Positions 1 through 12,000 of a stretch of DNA of 64,000 bases are shown here, in pieces. The position numbers and the translations under genes were made by a program. Each line of letters starts with the position of its first letter. Within the stretch, counting starts at the first letter, position 1. The DNA comes from Salvator merianae (lineage: Eukaryota; Chordata; Lepidosauria; Squamata; Teiidae): the NCBI GenBank assembly GCA_003586115.2, contig QVOM02000103.1:8029059-8093058 (forward strand). The letters run 5' to 3'. The notes under the pieces were generated by a model, which saw nothing but the letters and a program-made list of their open reading frames with translations, had not been told where the DNA came from and did no database searches.

Positions 1-680
1 CTTTCCCAGGTTGATTAATTATCTCAGGCAGGCTCTGGATTTGCCTTTTTTTAGAACCAGAGCCAGCCCACTTCCCTTATTCTAATGCCATGGAAGTGCA
101 TGCCAAAGTAGACATACACAAACTACCCTCTGAGATACTTTCTGCACATGGCCTGTTCTGGGGTCTGGCAGGAAAATCCATCAAGTTCTCCCCAATATTT
201 CTTGTCCAGATCTGACTCAAGCTTGTTTCAAAAGCTGCAGACAGAAGCTAGTTGCTTGTACCAACTAGAATACTCTGAGTACTGCTTGCAGACAGTCCAC
301 AGAGTGAGATATGGTACCATTTTTGTGTCATAGCTCACTCCAAAGCTCTTTCCTGAGTGGACAGAGTGCTCTAGTGGGGGATATGGCCTCTGCTAGATGG
401 CTCCATAGTGCAAACAGAGTGATCTACTCGGTCCCCTGGGCTGGTCTACTGGCCCAATGTGGACATGGCCTTTTTCTCCTCATATACTCCAATAGGAAAG
501 AGGGATTTTCTTAATTATATATGTAAGGAAGGACAGGATTCTATACCAATGGTTTATCAATTTGAAACTTATATCTTTATATTAAACTTTCTAGCACAAT
601 TTATAGCTTTGTTTCAAGATTTTGGACCATTCTGCACCTGTGAACTTAAATTGAAGATCTGCTTCCCAAGCATCATGAAG
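1..680. other. Intergenic DNA, nothing recognised
   Basis: No conserved reading frame, splice structure or repeat that I recognise. Short open frames here look random in composition. Confidence 0.5.
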
Positions 681-941
681 CAGTGGCGTAGGAAGGGGGA
701 GCAGGGGGGGGCACCCCAGGCAGCACGTTGTCCCGGGCAGCACATGCAGCCAGGTCCTTCTCTGCCCGCCCGGCACGCAAAGTTTCGCCGGAGCGCGAGC
801 GGGAAGGAGAGTGCTGCGCCCGGCCGACAGTCTTTGGCAGCGGCAGCGGCAGGGGTAGAAGGCTGCTGGGCAGGGCACCCTCGCTTGCGTTCCTCTGCCA
901 CCGCATGGCCCTGGGCGGTAAGAACTTCAGCTACGCCGCTG
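681..941. mobile_element. Non-autonomous hAT-type DNA element
   Basis: A GC-rich block stands out from AT-rich flanks. It begins with CAGTGGCGTAG and ends with the near-perfect inverse, CTACGCCGCTG, giving terminal inverted repeats matching at 10 of 11 positions. The flanking eight bases are TCATGAAG and TCATAGCT, which agree only in the first four, so the target duplication is weak or eroded. No transposase frame is present. CAG-type ends and a GC-rich core fit hAT MITEs of reptiles; the family name is not known to me. Confidence 0.6.
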
Positions 942-1400
942 TCATAGCTGACTGCTAGCTGGCTGATTCTCCTAAGATATTATAAATAATAGACGCTTGG
1001 CTTGACCTTTTATTTTGGCTGATAATACTTTAATCATTTTTCTAAGTCAGTGGGATCTTGCTTTATGGCATTTTGCATAGTAGAAGAGCTTAGATAGTAG
1101 TGTAAGGAGACTGGGGCTAGCCATTGTGCACTTAATAGCCTAGTGATCTTTGAATGTCAGCTAAGGTTGGCATGTAAAAATCTTACAACGCTGTGATCTC
1201 ATTATTACACAGTTCCTTTTGTTGGGTATTGGAAAATGATTTACTGTATGTTTATGATGGGAATAGAAAAAATGGGCATGTGTAACAATGGGAGGAAAAG
1301 TAACTTATTTTTCCAGGGAGACCAAAAATTAAGAGTGACACAAATCATGGCAATTGTGTATGTATGTATGTATGTAAGAACATAGGTACGTACAGACACA
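942..1400. repeat. Intergenic DNA with short microsatellites
   Basis: A (TGTA)n tract at about 1357-1376 is followed by a (CA)n tract at about 1396-1416. Otherwise nothing recognised. The tandem tracts lie next to the 3' side of the minus-strand L1 remnant, where simple-sequence tails are common. Confidence 0.6.
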
Positions 1401-2540
1401 CACACACACACACACAGAGTTTTATTTCTCCAGATTTTGGTGGGTTTATATTGCATAGCTATTAGCGACCTGCTTTGAAATGCATCAGCATAATATAATT
1501 TTTTGGAGAGCACCTGGCCTCCCAATGATGTTGATTTTATTATTACATTTTTTGGCTATCTGGAATCTTTTTTTTTTTTCCTGGAAAGCAAATTGATTTA
1601 TGGTGTACTCCCATTCTTTCATAGTTACTAGAAGGGATGTCCACAGGGAGTATTTGAAAAGGAGATTTGATAAGATTTTCATGTAATTATTGCAATTCTG
1701 CCTATTTCAGTATACTGAAATGTTTTTATTCCAAAAGCATAAATCTTTTTTTAACATTTGTCATAGTGAAGAATAATTGTCTTTCACTATGGAATTCAGG
1801 TTTTTGTTATGTTCACTCCCAAATATTTACTCTTCTCATTTAATACTTTTATACTTGTGACTACATGTAGTTGAAGCTGTTGCTTAGGAGGTACATTTCT
1901 GTATAATGCTAGAAGTTTGATTAATTTTAGCTCGAGATACTTGGGTAAATAACTTTAATTCTTTTTGAAGGGCATTCATAGTTGGCCGTGGATCAGTAGA
2001 ATAAAGCCTGAAGTCATCTGCAAAGAGACGAAGGTTGATGTTCATGGAGCCCAAGAGACAGAGTTTTATTTTAATGTTTTGTCATAGTTTGCTAGCCATT
2101 GCAAGATTAAAGAGAAATGGAGGTAGAAGATTGCCTTACTTCATTCCTTTCTTGATTTGAAATGTTTTAGATAAGTTTTGATTGACATGTATCTGAACGT
2201 TGAGTAGATTTTCCGGATGATGTTTAATATTTTATCCTGAAAGTTTATCTTTATTAACATTTTAAGTAAGAACTTGTGGCTTGTGGTTTACAGAATCAAA
2301 GGCTTTCAGAATGTCTAGGTAAAACAGCCATCAACATTTTTGAGAGGTTCCCGTAGTGTACGATGTTTAAAGTAATTCTTATGGTATCTGCTATAGACCT
2401 ATTTGGTATAAAGCCAGGTTGCTCTAGTCCAATATCATTGGACATGTGTTTTTTCAGTCTATTGGAAATTATGGAGGTTAATTTAGGAGCTCATTGGAGC
2501 GGTATGATTCAATGCTTTCTAAAGGTTTGTCAGATTTCAT
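1400..2540 (-). mobile_element. Decayed L1-type LINE, ORF2 reverse-transcriptase part
   Basis: Read on the minus strand in broken frames, the segment gives pieces of an L1 ORF2 in the expected order. From right to left: a GFIPNRS-type block followed by an R..LNIVHY piece (about 2350-2450), the KAFDS block (about 2290-2320), LLPPFLFN (about 2120), the reverse-transcriptase metal-binding box as LFADDF (about 2010-2030), a KINQ block (about 1930), KYLGINIT (about 1820), and a GGQVLSKKLYYADA segment (about 1480-1530). Frameshifts and stops are frequent, so this is a dead copy. The order and the KINQ and KYLG blocks favour L1 over CR1. Both ends are approximate. Confidence 0.75.
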
Positions 2541-2625
2541 GCAAGGAATTATCAGGCAAGTTTCCAAGACTGCGGGAGGGAGCTGTCATCAGAAGTGTTT
2601 ATCTCTTTTGCTTGTTCATCAATTA

Positions 2626-2726
2626 CAGCGCAGCGACCTGCTGCGTCACTACGGTGGCCCGGTGGCCCCGCGAACAGCGATGGCGAGCGAGCGAACACCC
2701 GCACTTAAAGGCACGCACCGCCGCTG
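2626..2726. mobile_element. Short hAT-type MITE with 8-bp target duplication
   Basis: A 101-bp GC-rich insert begins CAGCGCAGCG and ends CCGCCGCTG. It is flanked on both sides by the identical octamer ATCAATTA (2618-2625 and 2727-2734), the target-site duplication length of the hAT superfamily. The right end carries GAACACCCGCACTTAAAG, a block also found near the right end of the element at 17415-17607, so the two belong to related families. No coding capacity. Confidence 0.85.
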
Positions 2727-2734
2727 ATCAATTA

Positions 2735-5060
2735 GCTATGATATTTTATAAATGCCTGTCTAGATTTAAAAAATATATTTTTACTGACTATAATAATTTC
2801 TTCATCCTTTCAGAATAAATTTCCTTGCTTGTCCTGGAGATACTAAATGTTTTATTTTTGTTTTTTGATATTAAGTTATGCTGCAAGCTGTTTGTTTCCT
2901 GTTATTCTGGGAGTAGTACTTTCAAATGTATATATGAGAGCTTTAGCTACACAGTTAGAGCCTGGTAGGTTCAAATTTTTAGATGTTTGGAGCAGTGTTT
3001 GATGTATTTTCTTTTAGCTTATGTTTCTATAGTTTGTCTCTAGATCTTTCATTTTATGTAGCAATTGTAGTTTTTTGTTGTGCTGCTTCTTACATCAAGA
3101 ATCAAGTGAAATACCTTAGCTCACAGCACAGTTTTCAGTGCTTCCCACCAGGGTAGCCAAAATCTGCCAAACATCAGATACACCTGGATTGGGGTTTTTT
3201 TTTCCAGCTTTTCCTATGGTTAGGTTAATTGGCTTAGCAGTTTCTGTGGCCCGCCTGCTTCCCACCTGTTAAGGATAGAGTCTTACAGAGGAATACTATG
3301 TCCTAAGTATTCATCCAAATGATATCTAATTTTATCAGCATAATACTTGTTAGAAAGCAGTACTGGGTTTAATCTCCATATTCTACTCTTAGCTAGGGGA
3401 GTAAAGGAACAGAGTGAGGCACAGGCACAATGTGTGGTTTGAGTCTCCCTTCCATATGTTGTTTAGTCATTACAAGATCCCACAGCAATGCACAAGGTCA
3501 TTCCACATGCACTGAAGTTTTGGCACCTTTGATGGACACTTGTTACCTGAAACTCCTCTGGTGAGGGAAGCTATTAGGACTGGCCAACTTGGGTGTCTGT
3601 CAGCTGATGGCCTAGTGAAGGCATGGCCTCCCTCTACAGAAGCCATTGTCATGCAATCATGTGAATGGAGAGAAATGCATGTGTGAAAGGGAGAGGCAGA
3701 GATTGGGGGATATGGAAGGGGCACAACTATCAGCGTTTCAGGAGAGTATCCTTTTGAATTTGGATGGCTACCAGGTAACATCAAAGCACTTTTTTTAATG
3801 AAGACAGTCTAGCTGGTTCTTTGTGAGAGTAATACCATTTGTTTTTTATTTAAGCAGAAAGCAAATACACTTCAATACAGAAGCAAGCTAAGCCATTCTA
3901 TGACGGTATTTCCATATGGACAATCCTAGCTACTCAGGTAGTGATTATTGTAAAATATAATACTGAAAGTCAGGCTCTAGCAAGTTTCGCATTCCTTTTA
4001 CTGTACATTATTTGTATGTCAATGGGGAAGCTCAGATTAAATATAACAAATTTCATTTTAGCTTTTGAGTTTTTAACTCTGTCTACAGAACTGTGATTAT
4101 TCATAATAGTGACATTAATACAGCATAAATGTGCATACACAAAAAATTGTTCTTAAAAATTAGTGAACGAAGTGAGCATGTAATCACTGTGTGGAAAATT
4201 TAGGTTAAAGTTGAGGAAAACATTGTACATCAGCTTTAAATATTATAAAGTGCCTTTGTGGAGTTCACACACGCACACCCATTTTAAACAGATTTTAAGG
4301 CAAAGCTTTTTTTAAAAAAAAATGAAACATTGCCACCTTCTGTCAAAATGTTTAACAGCATGGAAAACAAACAAACATTTACATAAGCTAACAAAGAACA
4401 AAGGTTTTATTTGCCTAGCTTAAGCCATCTAAAGCAAAGGGTTCTATTCAGTGTTTTCGGATGTGTGCTTACTATCTTCTACAGAGTGTAGCTGCTGCGA
4501 GCAAACATGTAACAGCTGATGGCAAGGGAAAGACAACACTTGCTTTTGACCCTTTGGAGAAGAGACCCAAGCCAACGTCTGCTTGTATGAGATAGTCTCA
4601 AGATAAAAACTAAATGTATGATAGGAGTATATAATCCATAGTGCTGACAGCAGGCACAGCATAATTTAAAGCTGTATAAAACTGCCTTAAAGAACTTTGG
4701 TATCACTGTGGTTACGTTATCCCTCATATAAACACAATACTTTGTTATGCTTTCTTACTTAGTTTATATTTAGTATCCTACATTTGCTGAAGATGATCAT
4801 TCACAGATATCATCTTTCAGTCTGCAGGGGATTTTTATGTTCCAAAATTCAGATACTCTGGTAAATCCTGAAAGAACCCAACATTTCTTGAACATACACA
4901 TTTAATACATACTCCTATTCCACTCCAATACAGACACATATTTTTTTGTTTCCAGGCATTTGATAGTGAATGCTGGCAACCACAGAAAAATCTGTGGCTG
5001 CAGTCACACCTCAACCTGATATCCATCTCAGGACAGAACAGGAACTGAAACCATTTTAGT
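2735..5060. other. Intergenic DNA, nothing firm recognised
   Basis: AT-rich single-copy-looking sequence. No reading frame of protein-like quality, no splice-flanked exon and no repeat that I can name. It may hold further eroded L1 sequence next to the left element, but I could not align it. Confidence 0.4.
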
Positions 5061-5516
5061 CCTGTTCACACCTACCTTGGGATGAGGCAAGGTGGCTCTG
5101 GGAGTGGCATAGCCCCATCACTGCCAGCAGTAAGTGGTTGAGGGCACACCAGGCAGGCCAACTTGGGTTGTCCCCTCTGGCTTCGAGCCCCACAGCAACA
5201 GGACACCCTTTCCAGGGTGAGGTGGGGCCAGGCGGTTCCATGGACAGCAAAGCCAGAACACAGTGGTAGTGGCCAGCTCAGGTTGTTTCCCACCCACCCC
5301 AAACTCCAAGTGCCAGAGCCTGCTGGCTGCCCTCCACAGTGCTGCAGAGCTGGGCAGAGACCAGCAGCCCTTCGCCTGGGTTCATTTCTTGCAGCTGAAA
5401 TGGACTCAGTGCTGGGATTTTCTGAATGCAGGAGAGTCCCAATTGGGGAACAAAAATCCCCAGAAAAAAACAGAAATGTACTTGGGCATCTGATCCCTGA
5501 AGACAAAGGGCAATTA
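5061..5516. other. GC-richer intergenic block
   Basis: This block is clearly richer in G and C than its surroundings and ends at the 3' terminus of a CR1 copy. Several overlapping frames are open on both strands, as expected for GC-rich DNA, and none resembles a protein family I know. It may be an older interspersed repeat. Confidence 0.35.
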
Positions 5517-6300
5517 TCATAGAATCATAGAGTTGGAAGGGACCTCCAGGGTCATCGAGTCCAACCCCCTGCTCAATGCGGGATTCACTAAAGCATCCCA
5601 GACAGATATCTGTCCAGCCTTTCCTTGAAGATCTCCAGCGAAGGAGAGCCCACCACCTCCTGTGGTAACCTGTTCCAGTGACTGATTGCCCTTACAGTCA
5701 GAAAGCTTTTCCTAATATCTAGCCTGTATCTACTCCTTTGAATTTTCATCCCATTGTTTCTAGTCCTTCCTTCTTGCGCAACTGAGAATAGGGCCAATCC
5801 TTCTGCACTGTGACAGCCCTTCAGATACTTGAAAACAGCTATCATATCTCCTCTCAGTCTTCTCTTCTGCAGGCTAAACATTCCTAGGTCCTTTAACCGT
5901 TCCTCGTGGGACATGATTTGCAGACCACTCACCATTTTGGTCGCCCTTCTCTGAACTTGTTCCAGTTTGTCAATGTCTTTTTTAAACTGGGGTGCCCAGA
6001 ACTGGACACAATACTCCAGATGAGGTCTGACCAAGGAAGAGTAAAGTGGGACAATTACTTCTCGTGATCTCGACTCTATACTCCTCTTGATACAGCCCAG
6101 GATGGTGTTTGCCTTTTTTGCAGCTGCATCACACTGTTGACTCATGTTTAATCTATGATCTACTAGTACACCCAGATCCTTTTCACATGTGCTGCTGCTC
6201 AGCGAGATTCCTCCCATTCTGTATTGGATATTGTCATTTTTCTTACCCAGATGTATAGGTAAGCTGTGTCTGTAGTGTGAGTTTATGTACATTAATGGTA
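5517..6300 (-). mobile_element. 5'-truncated CR1 LINE with open ORF2 C-terminus
   Basis: The minus strand carries the 3' part of a CR1 retrotransposon. A frame of 234 codons (6292 down to 5588) is uninterrupted and shows the CR1 ORF2 C-terminal signature: DLGVLVDHRLNMS, a KKANTILGCIKR block, LVRPHLEYCVQFWAPQ, the VQRRATKM helix, LQKRRLRGDMIAVFKYLKG and RLDIRKSFLTVRAISHWNRLP. The 3' untranslated part (5588 to about 5517) ends in the CR1 hallmark of repeated ATTCTATG-type octamers, read on + as ATCATAGAATCATAG. Endonuclease and catalytic polymerase regions are absent, so it cannot move by itself. The lack of stops suggests a fairly recent insertion. Right boundary approximate. Confidence 0.95.
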
Positions 6301-9300
6301 GAAAATTGACTACATAATTGACTCTTCTCCTCTTGTCTAGTTGCTATTAGGTACCAAAATGGACAAAGTTGGGGTAATAAATTCTAAAACTTTGTGCAGC
6401 TAACTCTGAATTATTTAACCTCTTTGAGTTTCAAATAAGAAGTTTCAAATAAGATTTACTTATTTATTTTAGTTTTAGCCTGGTCATTTCCCCAAGGTAT
6501 CAGGAAAGATTACAAGAATAATAAAAAAAAGAAAACTTCATGATTAAAAATATAGTAACTAAAAACATAGTATTTAAAAACAAACCGCTGAAATCAAACT
6601 CATTAATATTTACAAATCTTATAGGGAAATTTGCAACAGCATTGTCCTAGTACCTTAATTTATATATTACCAAAATGCATAATTATGGAAACCATTTTTT
6701 CTGTTTTAGTCTTCAGTGCTTAACAGCTACAACTCCAAGAAAATGCTGAAGAGAGACAAGCTATAACTCAAGCATGCGCTTCAATTTCTGGCACATACAG
6801 GTAGTACTGGGAAGGGGAGATTCTGACAGAAACTCTGAAGAGTTGCTTTGAGTCAGTGTAGATAACTGAATGGCCTCTGTGGTCATCATTAAGGTGGCCA
6901 AGGCATCATCCTCATGATGGGGGAAAAGTGACACTTGAGTGCTCTCAGGAGGAAGGCACAGCATGCAATTGTCCCTGTAGCTTTTGCCCTGGCAAGCTTT
7001 GAGGCCTGAAGGGAAACTTCAGAGGCTGTAGAACCTTTGTTCCTCAGCCTCCAAAGTTTCCACCTAACCCCATTAAGGGATGTCTAGGAAATGGCCCTGG
7101 ATATTGGCCATTTTCTGTGTACCTCATAATAGGGCCAGGTAAACAGCAACAGCAGTAAGTTGCCCCTGCCGTCACCTTCCATCCAGATGGCTATGCCAGT
7201 GGAAATTGGTAGCAAGCACCCTCAGAGTTCTTCTTTCCACACTGCAGGAAGGACACCTCTGAGGGTGCTTTCCAGCCCTCAAAGGCAAACTGCACACCTA
7301 ACAGCAGGATGGACATGTAGACTCTGCCTCCGTTGGGCCTACACCAGGCATTTTTTCAATGTGGATGCAATCCAAACAGCACTAAGATCACTGAAAGCTT
7401 TATTTGGTGACTACAGAGCTTCTAAACCTCCTAGTCATTTTCCCTGTCAACAAAAAGCAGGTAAGAGGGATTACTTTTTCCCACTTGAAAAGTGCATAAG
7501 CCTGAAAGGAGGAAGGTGAAAAAGCTTCAAGTTTCTATGACTCTTGACATTGCATAATGACTCTGGCTCCACTTATCTTTGTTTTGTGGCTTGACTAAAG
7601 CAGCTCACTGTCCCTCTGCCACTGGCTTGCCATACTGTAGAGCAGCAGCTCCTGCACACGGAAGCCAAGATGAGCAGCCACCTTGCAGTCAACCTCTGTG
7701 TACAGATATGGTGGTTCCTTCATCATCATTGGAATGCTACAATGGTTCATGGTATAACATAGTGAGTTGTTCCTCACATCCAGAGCCTAAGGCACATTTT
7801 CCAGCCCAGGGACCATTAGAATCTTCCCTTAATACTTCATCAAGAGAAGAAATGAAGAAACACTGCCTTGGAGCCCCAGGAAAGGCAACTGCACTTCATA
7901 ATGGAGAAGCAGTCAATATAAAATGCCTTCTTTGCCGTGTTATAAAATCAATAAATAACAGAGTTCACAAATCGGTTTTAATTCTATAGGATTTAGTTTA
8001 TACACAATCTTCATAATTAAGTAAACATTGTAATTTTTGCTGTATAAAACCCACAAGTTTTCCAAAATAGTTTCTCCTCAAACCACCCGACATCTTATTT
8101 CTTTTGTTAATCTTTCATAGTTATTCCTTGGAAAATTATCGGTACATCTTATATGGTGCAAAACATGGTAGTCTCTCTTTTTCTGTATATGCATGCAGAC
8201 TTCTATGCTGTTCTTTCCTTGTCTATGCAAAGTGAGTTGTGGATGAAGCAGCTGGAAGTAGTGGTGCTGTCAACAAGTCCTCAAAATTTCTAAAGCTCTT
8301 ACAAACCTCAAAATATGAATGATTGCTAAATAATTGTTTGTTCTAGCCTGTTGAATGAGAAGCCAAATTAAAACATGGCTAATTTTTAATTAATTTTCTA
8401 AAAAGTATTGTCTGCAGGAATTTAAGTCTTAGGGGGAATACCACCACCCCCAAACACAATCACCCTGAATTCAACACTAATCCAGTTGAAACTATAATCT
8501 GACAAAAATAAATGGAAGTCCATATAATACTCTTATTTTTCTATCTCAAGTAACAGAAGCATGGTAGATGAAACTGTCAATGCCTAGTAATGGTATAATG
8601 GCTGTGAAAATCCCTCTAATATTGGTCTGCTTTTGTAGAGCTCACACCCTCCCATCGTGCTTGTGGGCTTCTCATAGCAAGTTTGGAATGGACTCAGGAA
8701 AGAAGGGGCAGAGCACTATGGGAGATTTGCTATGCCACCTACATGACTTATAGTACACAGACTTTCCTCCCACGTGTAGATACCCACTCTCTGCTATGAA
8801 CATGTGATATGCTCTGCTTTTAGGAATCTGTGGATGTTGCCTCCCCAAGCTTTATGATACACCCAGGAGCACTTGCTTCCACTCAAGTGTTAGCTGCACC
8901 CCATAGAGATCTGGATAGCTGCTGTAACAATAGCTTGCTAGAATAAAGTGCTACTGATCTAGTCCAGGAGGACTCTTCCTAAGTTCTGAAGCTTGGAGAA
9001 GTTACTGAAAATGGAAAATAGAGAAGTAAAAAGAACTGACCCTCCCAGTGCCACAACGTAAATGCAGTTTTCTTCTGTTGCTTCTAAGGGCAAGATCTGA
9101 CAACATAAATTTAATCCGTATTGGAAGAGTACAAGGACTGAGTTAGTCTTTCTATCATTCCCACATTTGCATTTTAACACTGACTCAACTCGGACTTGCT
9201 CGTTCTCACACTGACGTTTCCCGTGCATGGCACAACGAAACCACACCTTTTCTGTTTCCACCCCTCACCAAATTCCCCTCCCTGCGCAATCAGTGATTGG

Positions 9301-11000
9301 CTGCAGTTCCAACTTTCAAATTTTGACTTCTCAGGGCGGACAAGTCAACCTCCACCCTCTGTATGTCCCTGCTGCCATCTCAGAACGTGGATTCATCTGG
9401 CAGCATTACTAGTCATTCACCATTTGCTCCTTCTCCCCCTTCAGCCTGTATCTACACAAGCAGAACTTTAATACCACAACACACAATAAAGATTCTTAAA
9501 GGGCAGACGGTGATTTCTGCTCCATTGCAATTGCACTTTTGTGCAGTTGCACAATTTAAGAACAGCACAAAAGTAAGGAGAGGTCTGTGAAGAGGGAAAA
9601 ACGTGTGGGGGGTCTCCATTATCATGATAGTGTAGTTAATGGCCAGCAAATGGACTCCACCACACCTTCCCCCCCCCCCCCGAGACATCCACAGCGACAT
9701 GTGTCTCACTATGTAGCTGCACGGTGCTGACAGCAAAATTGATAGTTAGTGGGTTCTTTGTTGGGGCAAGACGATTGCACCCCCAAACAGCCGCAGTGTT
9801 TTAAAACACTCTCATGGTGGCGCAGCAAGGACATTAAACATGTCCACCCCCCAAAAGTACTTGAGATCAGGAGCTGCGTTTAACCTTGCCTTAATGATGC
9901 TGTTCTACTGCCATGTTTTTGTGCTAAAATGAGGGGAAAGTCCCTAGACTGCAGGAGAAGAGGGAGCAACCAGGAGCAAAGAATGCATTTTGGAACTGCC
10001 TTCTCCACCCTACCCCACTGTTATCTCCAGCTGGCCATGGTACCCTCCCTGCCTAGCATGCAGCCCGCAGCAAACCATGTCGCTGTGGCGGTTTCACACA
10101 AAACTCCATAAACTAGGAGGTTTGTTTTTTGGTTTAATCAGATGGAAGTGGAGGAAGCCTTTAATTTCTTCCTGGCAGTGCTGAATGGAGGAGAAAGAAC
10201 CGCAGATTGGCAAAGTAAAATGGAGGACTGCTCTCTTTTCTCCCAGCAGCAGTGGAAGGGGAGATAAAGGAGGTGGAAGGAACTACTGTGCTTCCTGCCC
10301 ACTCACAAAGTCTATCATTGGATGGTAGGAAATGGGAAGCCCTCTCCCTGCACGCACCCCAAAAAGTACTGTCCCTCCCAAATACTCTCCATTCATGTTC
10401 CCACATTGCAAAGTAAAGCAGGTTAGCGATCTGGAACAACTTGAGAACTCATTAAATCCAAATGCAGAGTAGTCTGGATTTCGCCAGTTTAGTCCAGAAA
10501 AACTACGGAAAGGCAAGATCACGTCGGGCCAGCGGGCACTGATGATGGCTTGTAAACTGATTAAATGCTGATTCAGAACGCGGCCTAAAAATGGAAATTT
10601 GGAACATCCAACAGTGCCCCAAGCATTGACCGTAAGACAGCAGAGGTTGGATGGACATTGAAAGCCTCACTTCATCCATCACAATTGCTCTTGTGGAAAG
10701 AACAGTGTTCTGGCTTGAATGGACAGAAGGAAAGCTTTCAGTTAACAGACCACATTGACTGCACTCCATCACATTCTTGCTCACAAGTATCTCACAGGCA
10801 TGTTTATTCTGTTGAAGACACTTAGAATGAACATTTAATGCAATGTTTTCTTTTAATTTGTAAGAGATCCTTGAATGGAATGATCAGTTATTTTTATTAG
10901 CTTGTCTCAAATGGGTAACAATATTACCAAAGTAGTATCACAAAACCAATAATGTTGGTTTGTCCTCTCTGGTTAACGTGGAAACCAAACGTTTAGAGGA
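6301..11000. other. Intergenic DNA, no gene recognised
   Basis: No exon or known repeat was identified. Minor structures are a perfect 13-bp inverted repeat at 7215-7227/7257-7269, a C13 run at about 9669-9681 and a perfect 16-bp palindrome AGTGTTTTAAAACACT at 9795-9810. Open frames of 60 to 136 codons occur on both strands but show no family features. Confidence 0.4.
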
Positions 11001-11002
11001 AG

Positions 11003-11180
11003 GCCCTTTCTGCACTTGGCCTTATTGTGGATTATATCCCAGAATAGGGACCTGCTATCCACATGCTAGTGCAAACTATGAAAGTTCTTGCCCAGGGCCT
11101 ACCATAGTCTGCACAAGCATACAGATGGCAGGTCCGTATTCAGAGATATAATCTGGAATAAGTCCAAGTGCAGAAAGGGC
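11003..11180. mobile_element. Foldback MITE-like element
   Basis: The ends form a terminal inverted repeat of 34 bases (11003-11036 against 11147-11180) matching at about 30 positions; both arms start from the outside with GCCCTTTCTGCACTTGG. No transposase frame lies between them. A flanking GAAG on each side could be a short target duplication, but this is weak. The arrangement fits a short non-autonomous DNA transposon; superfamily not assigned. Confidence 0.6.
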
Positions 11181-12000
11181 TGAAGTCACTTGGTCCAGAA
11201 AAGTTTCAGGACTGAGATAGTAGCATACTTTTCAGCCAGGCAGGCAACACACTATTTGCAACAAACAAGGCCAAGATTTTTCATGCTTGTGCTTCTGAAC
11301 TTAATTTAAATCTCTGCAGTATCCCCCAACTTTGGCTCCCCAAGTACTGTGCTACACCCAGATAATTCCCAGCCTGAATGGCCAATCATCAAAGATTATA
11401 AAAGTCTTGACTCTGAGGACACAAAGTTGGATTATTAAGAACATAAACAGAGCACAACTCAGAAATTTTAAGAATCACAATAATATTTTCATCAGAGGCA
11501 TTAAAGAAATTATTCACAGTCCCCCTCAAAAATGATGTCAAATATTAGTTGTTTATGGGAACAATAAGTCAGCATTTTCAAGTTGTCTCTACACCAGTTA
11601 GCTACATAATTAAATATCTTTTTAAAAATAAATTGATCTAACATTTCTTCATTTGAATTTTATCTTCGTTTCATTATGAAATAGCATCTGTTTTAAGTGT
11701 GATCTCCCTGGAAGAATGTTGAAAGTGTAAACTTATTAATATCACAAGAAGCACAGAAAAAAAGTCAAGAAAAATGGATTTCACAGTTGGACTAATAATT
11801 CAAAATTAGCTCTAATAATTCCAAGGTATTTTTAGTTAAATGAATACATAAGATTACAGATGACAAAATGTTGCCATTAAAACCCTTTCAGCGGTGTTGT
11901 TGTTGTTATTTTGTCTGAACACGTTTGATATGAGATCTACCTACTCCCAACATTCCTCTTATCATAAAGCAGTCTCCTGTAACTAAATAAATAAAATTAA
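11181..12000. other. AT-rich sequence upstream of the BOD1L1 promoter
   Basis: No repeat family or exon recognised. The sequence changes from AT-rich to GC-rich after about 12000, where promoter-like motifs begin. Confidence 0.4.

Noticed and set aside
5072..5506. 144-codon open frame on the minus strand and overlapping frames on +
   Set aside because: Open because the block is GC-rich; no family features, no splice sites in register, and several overlapping frames open at once.
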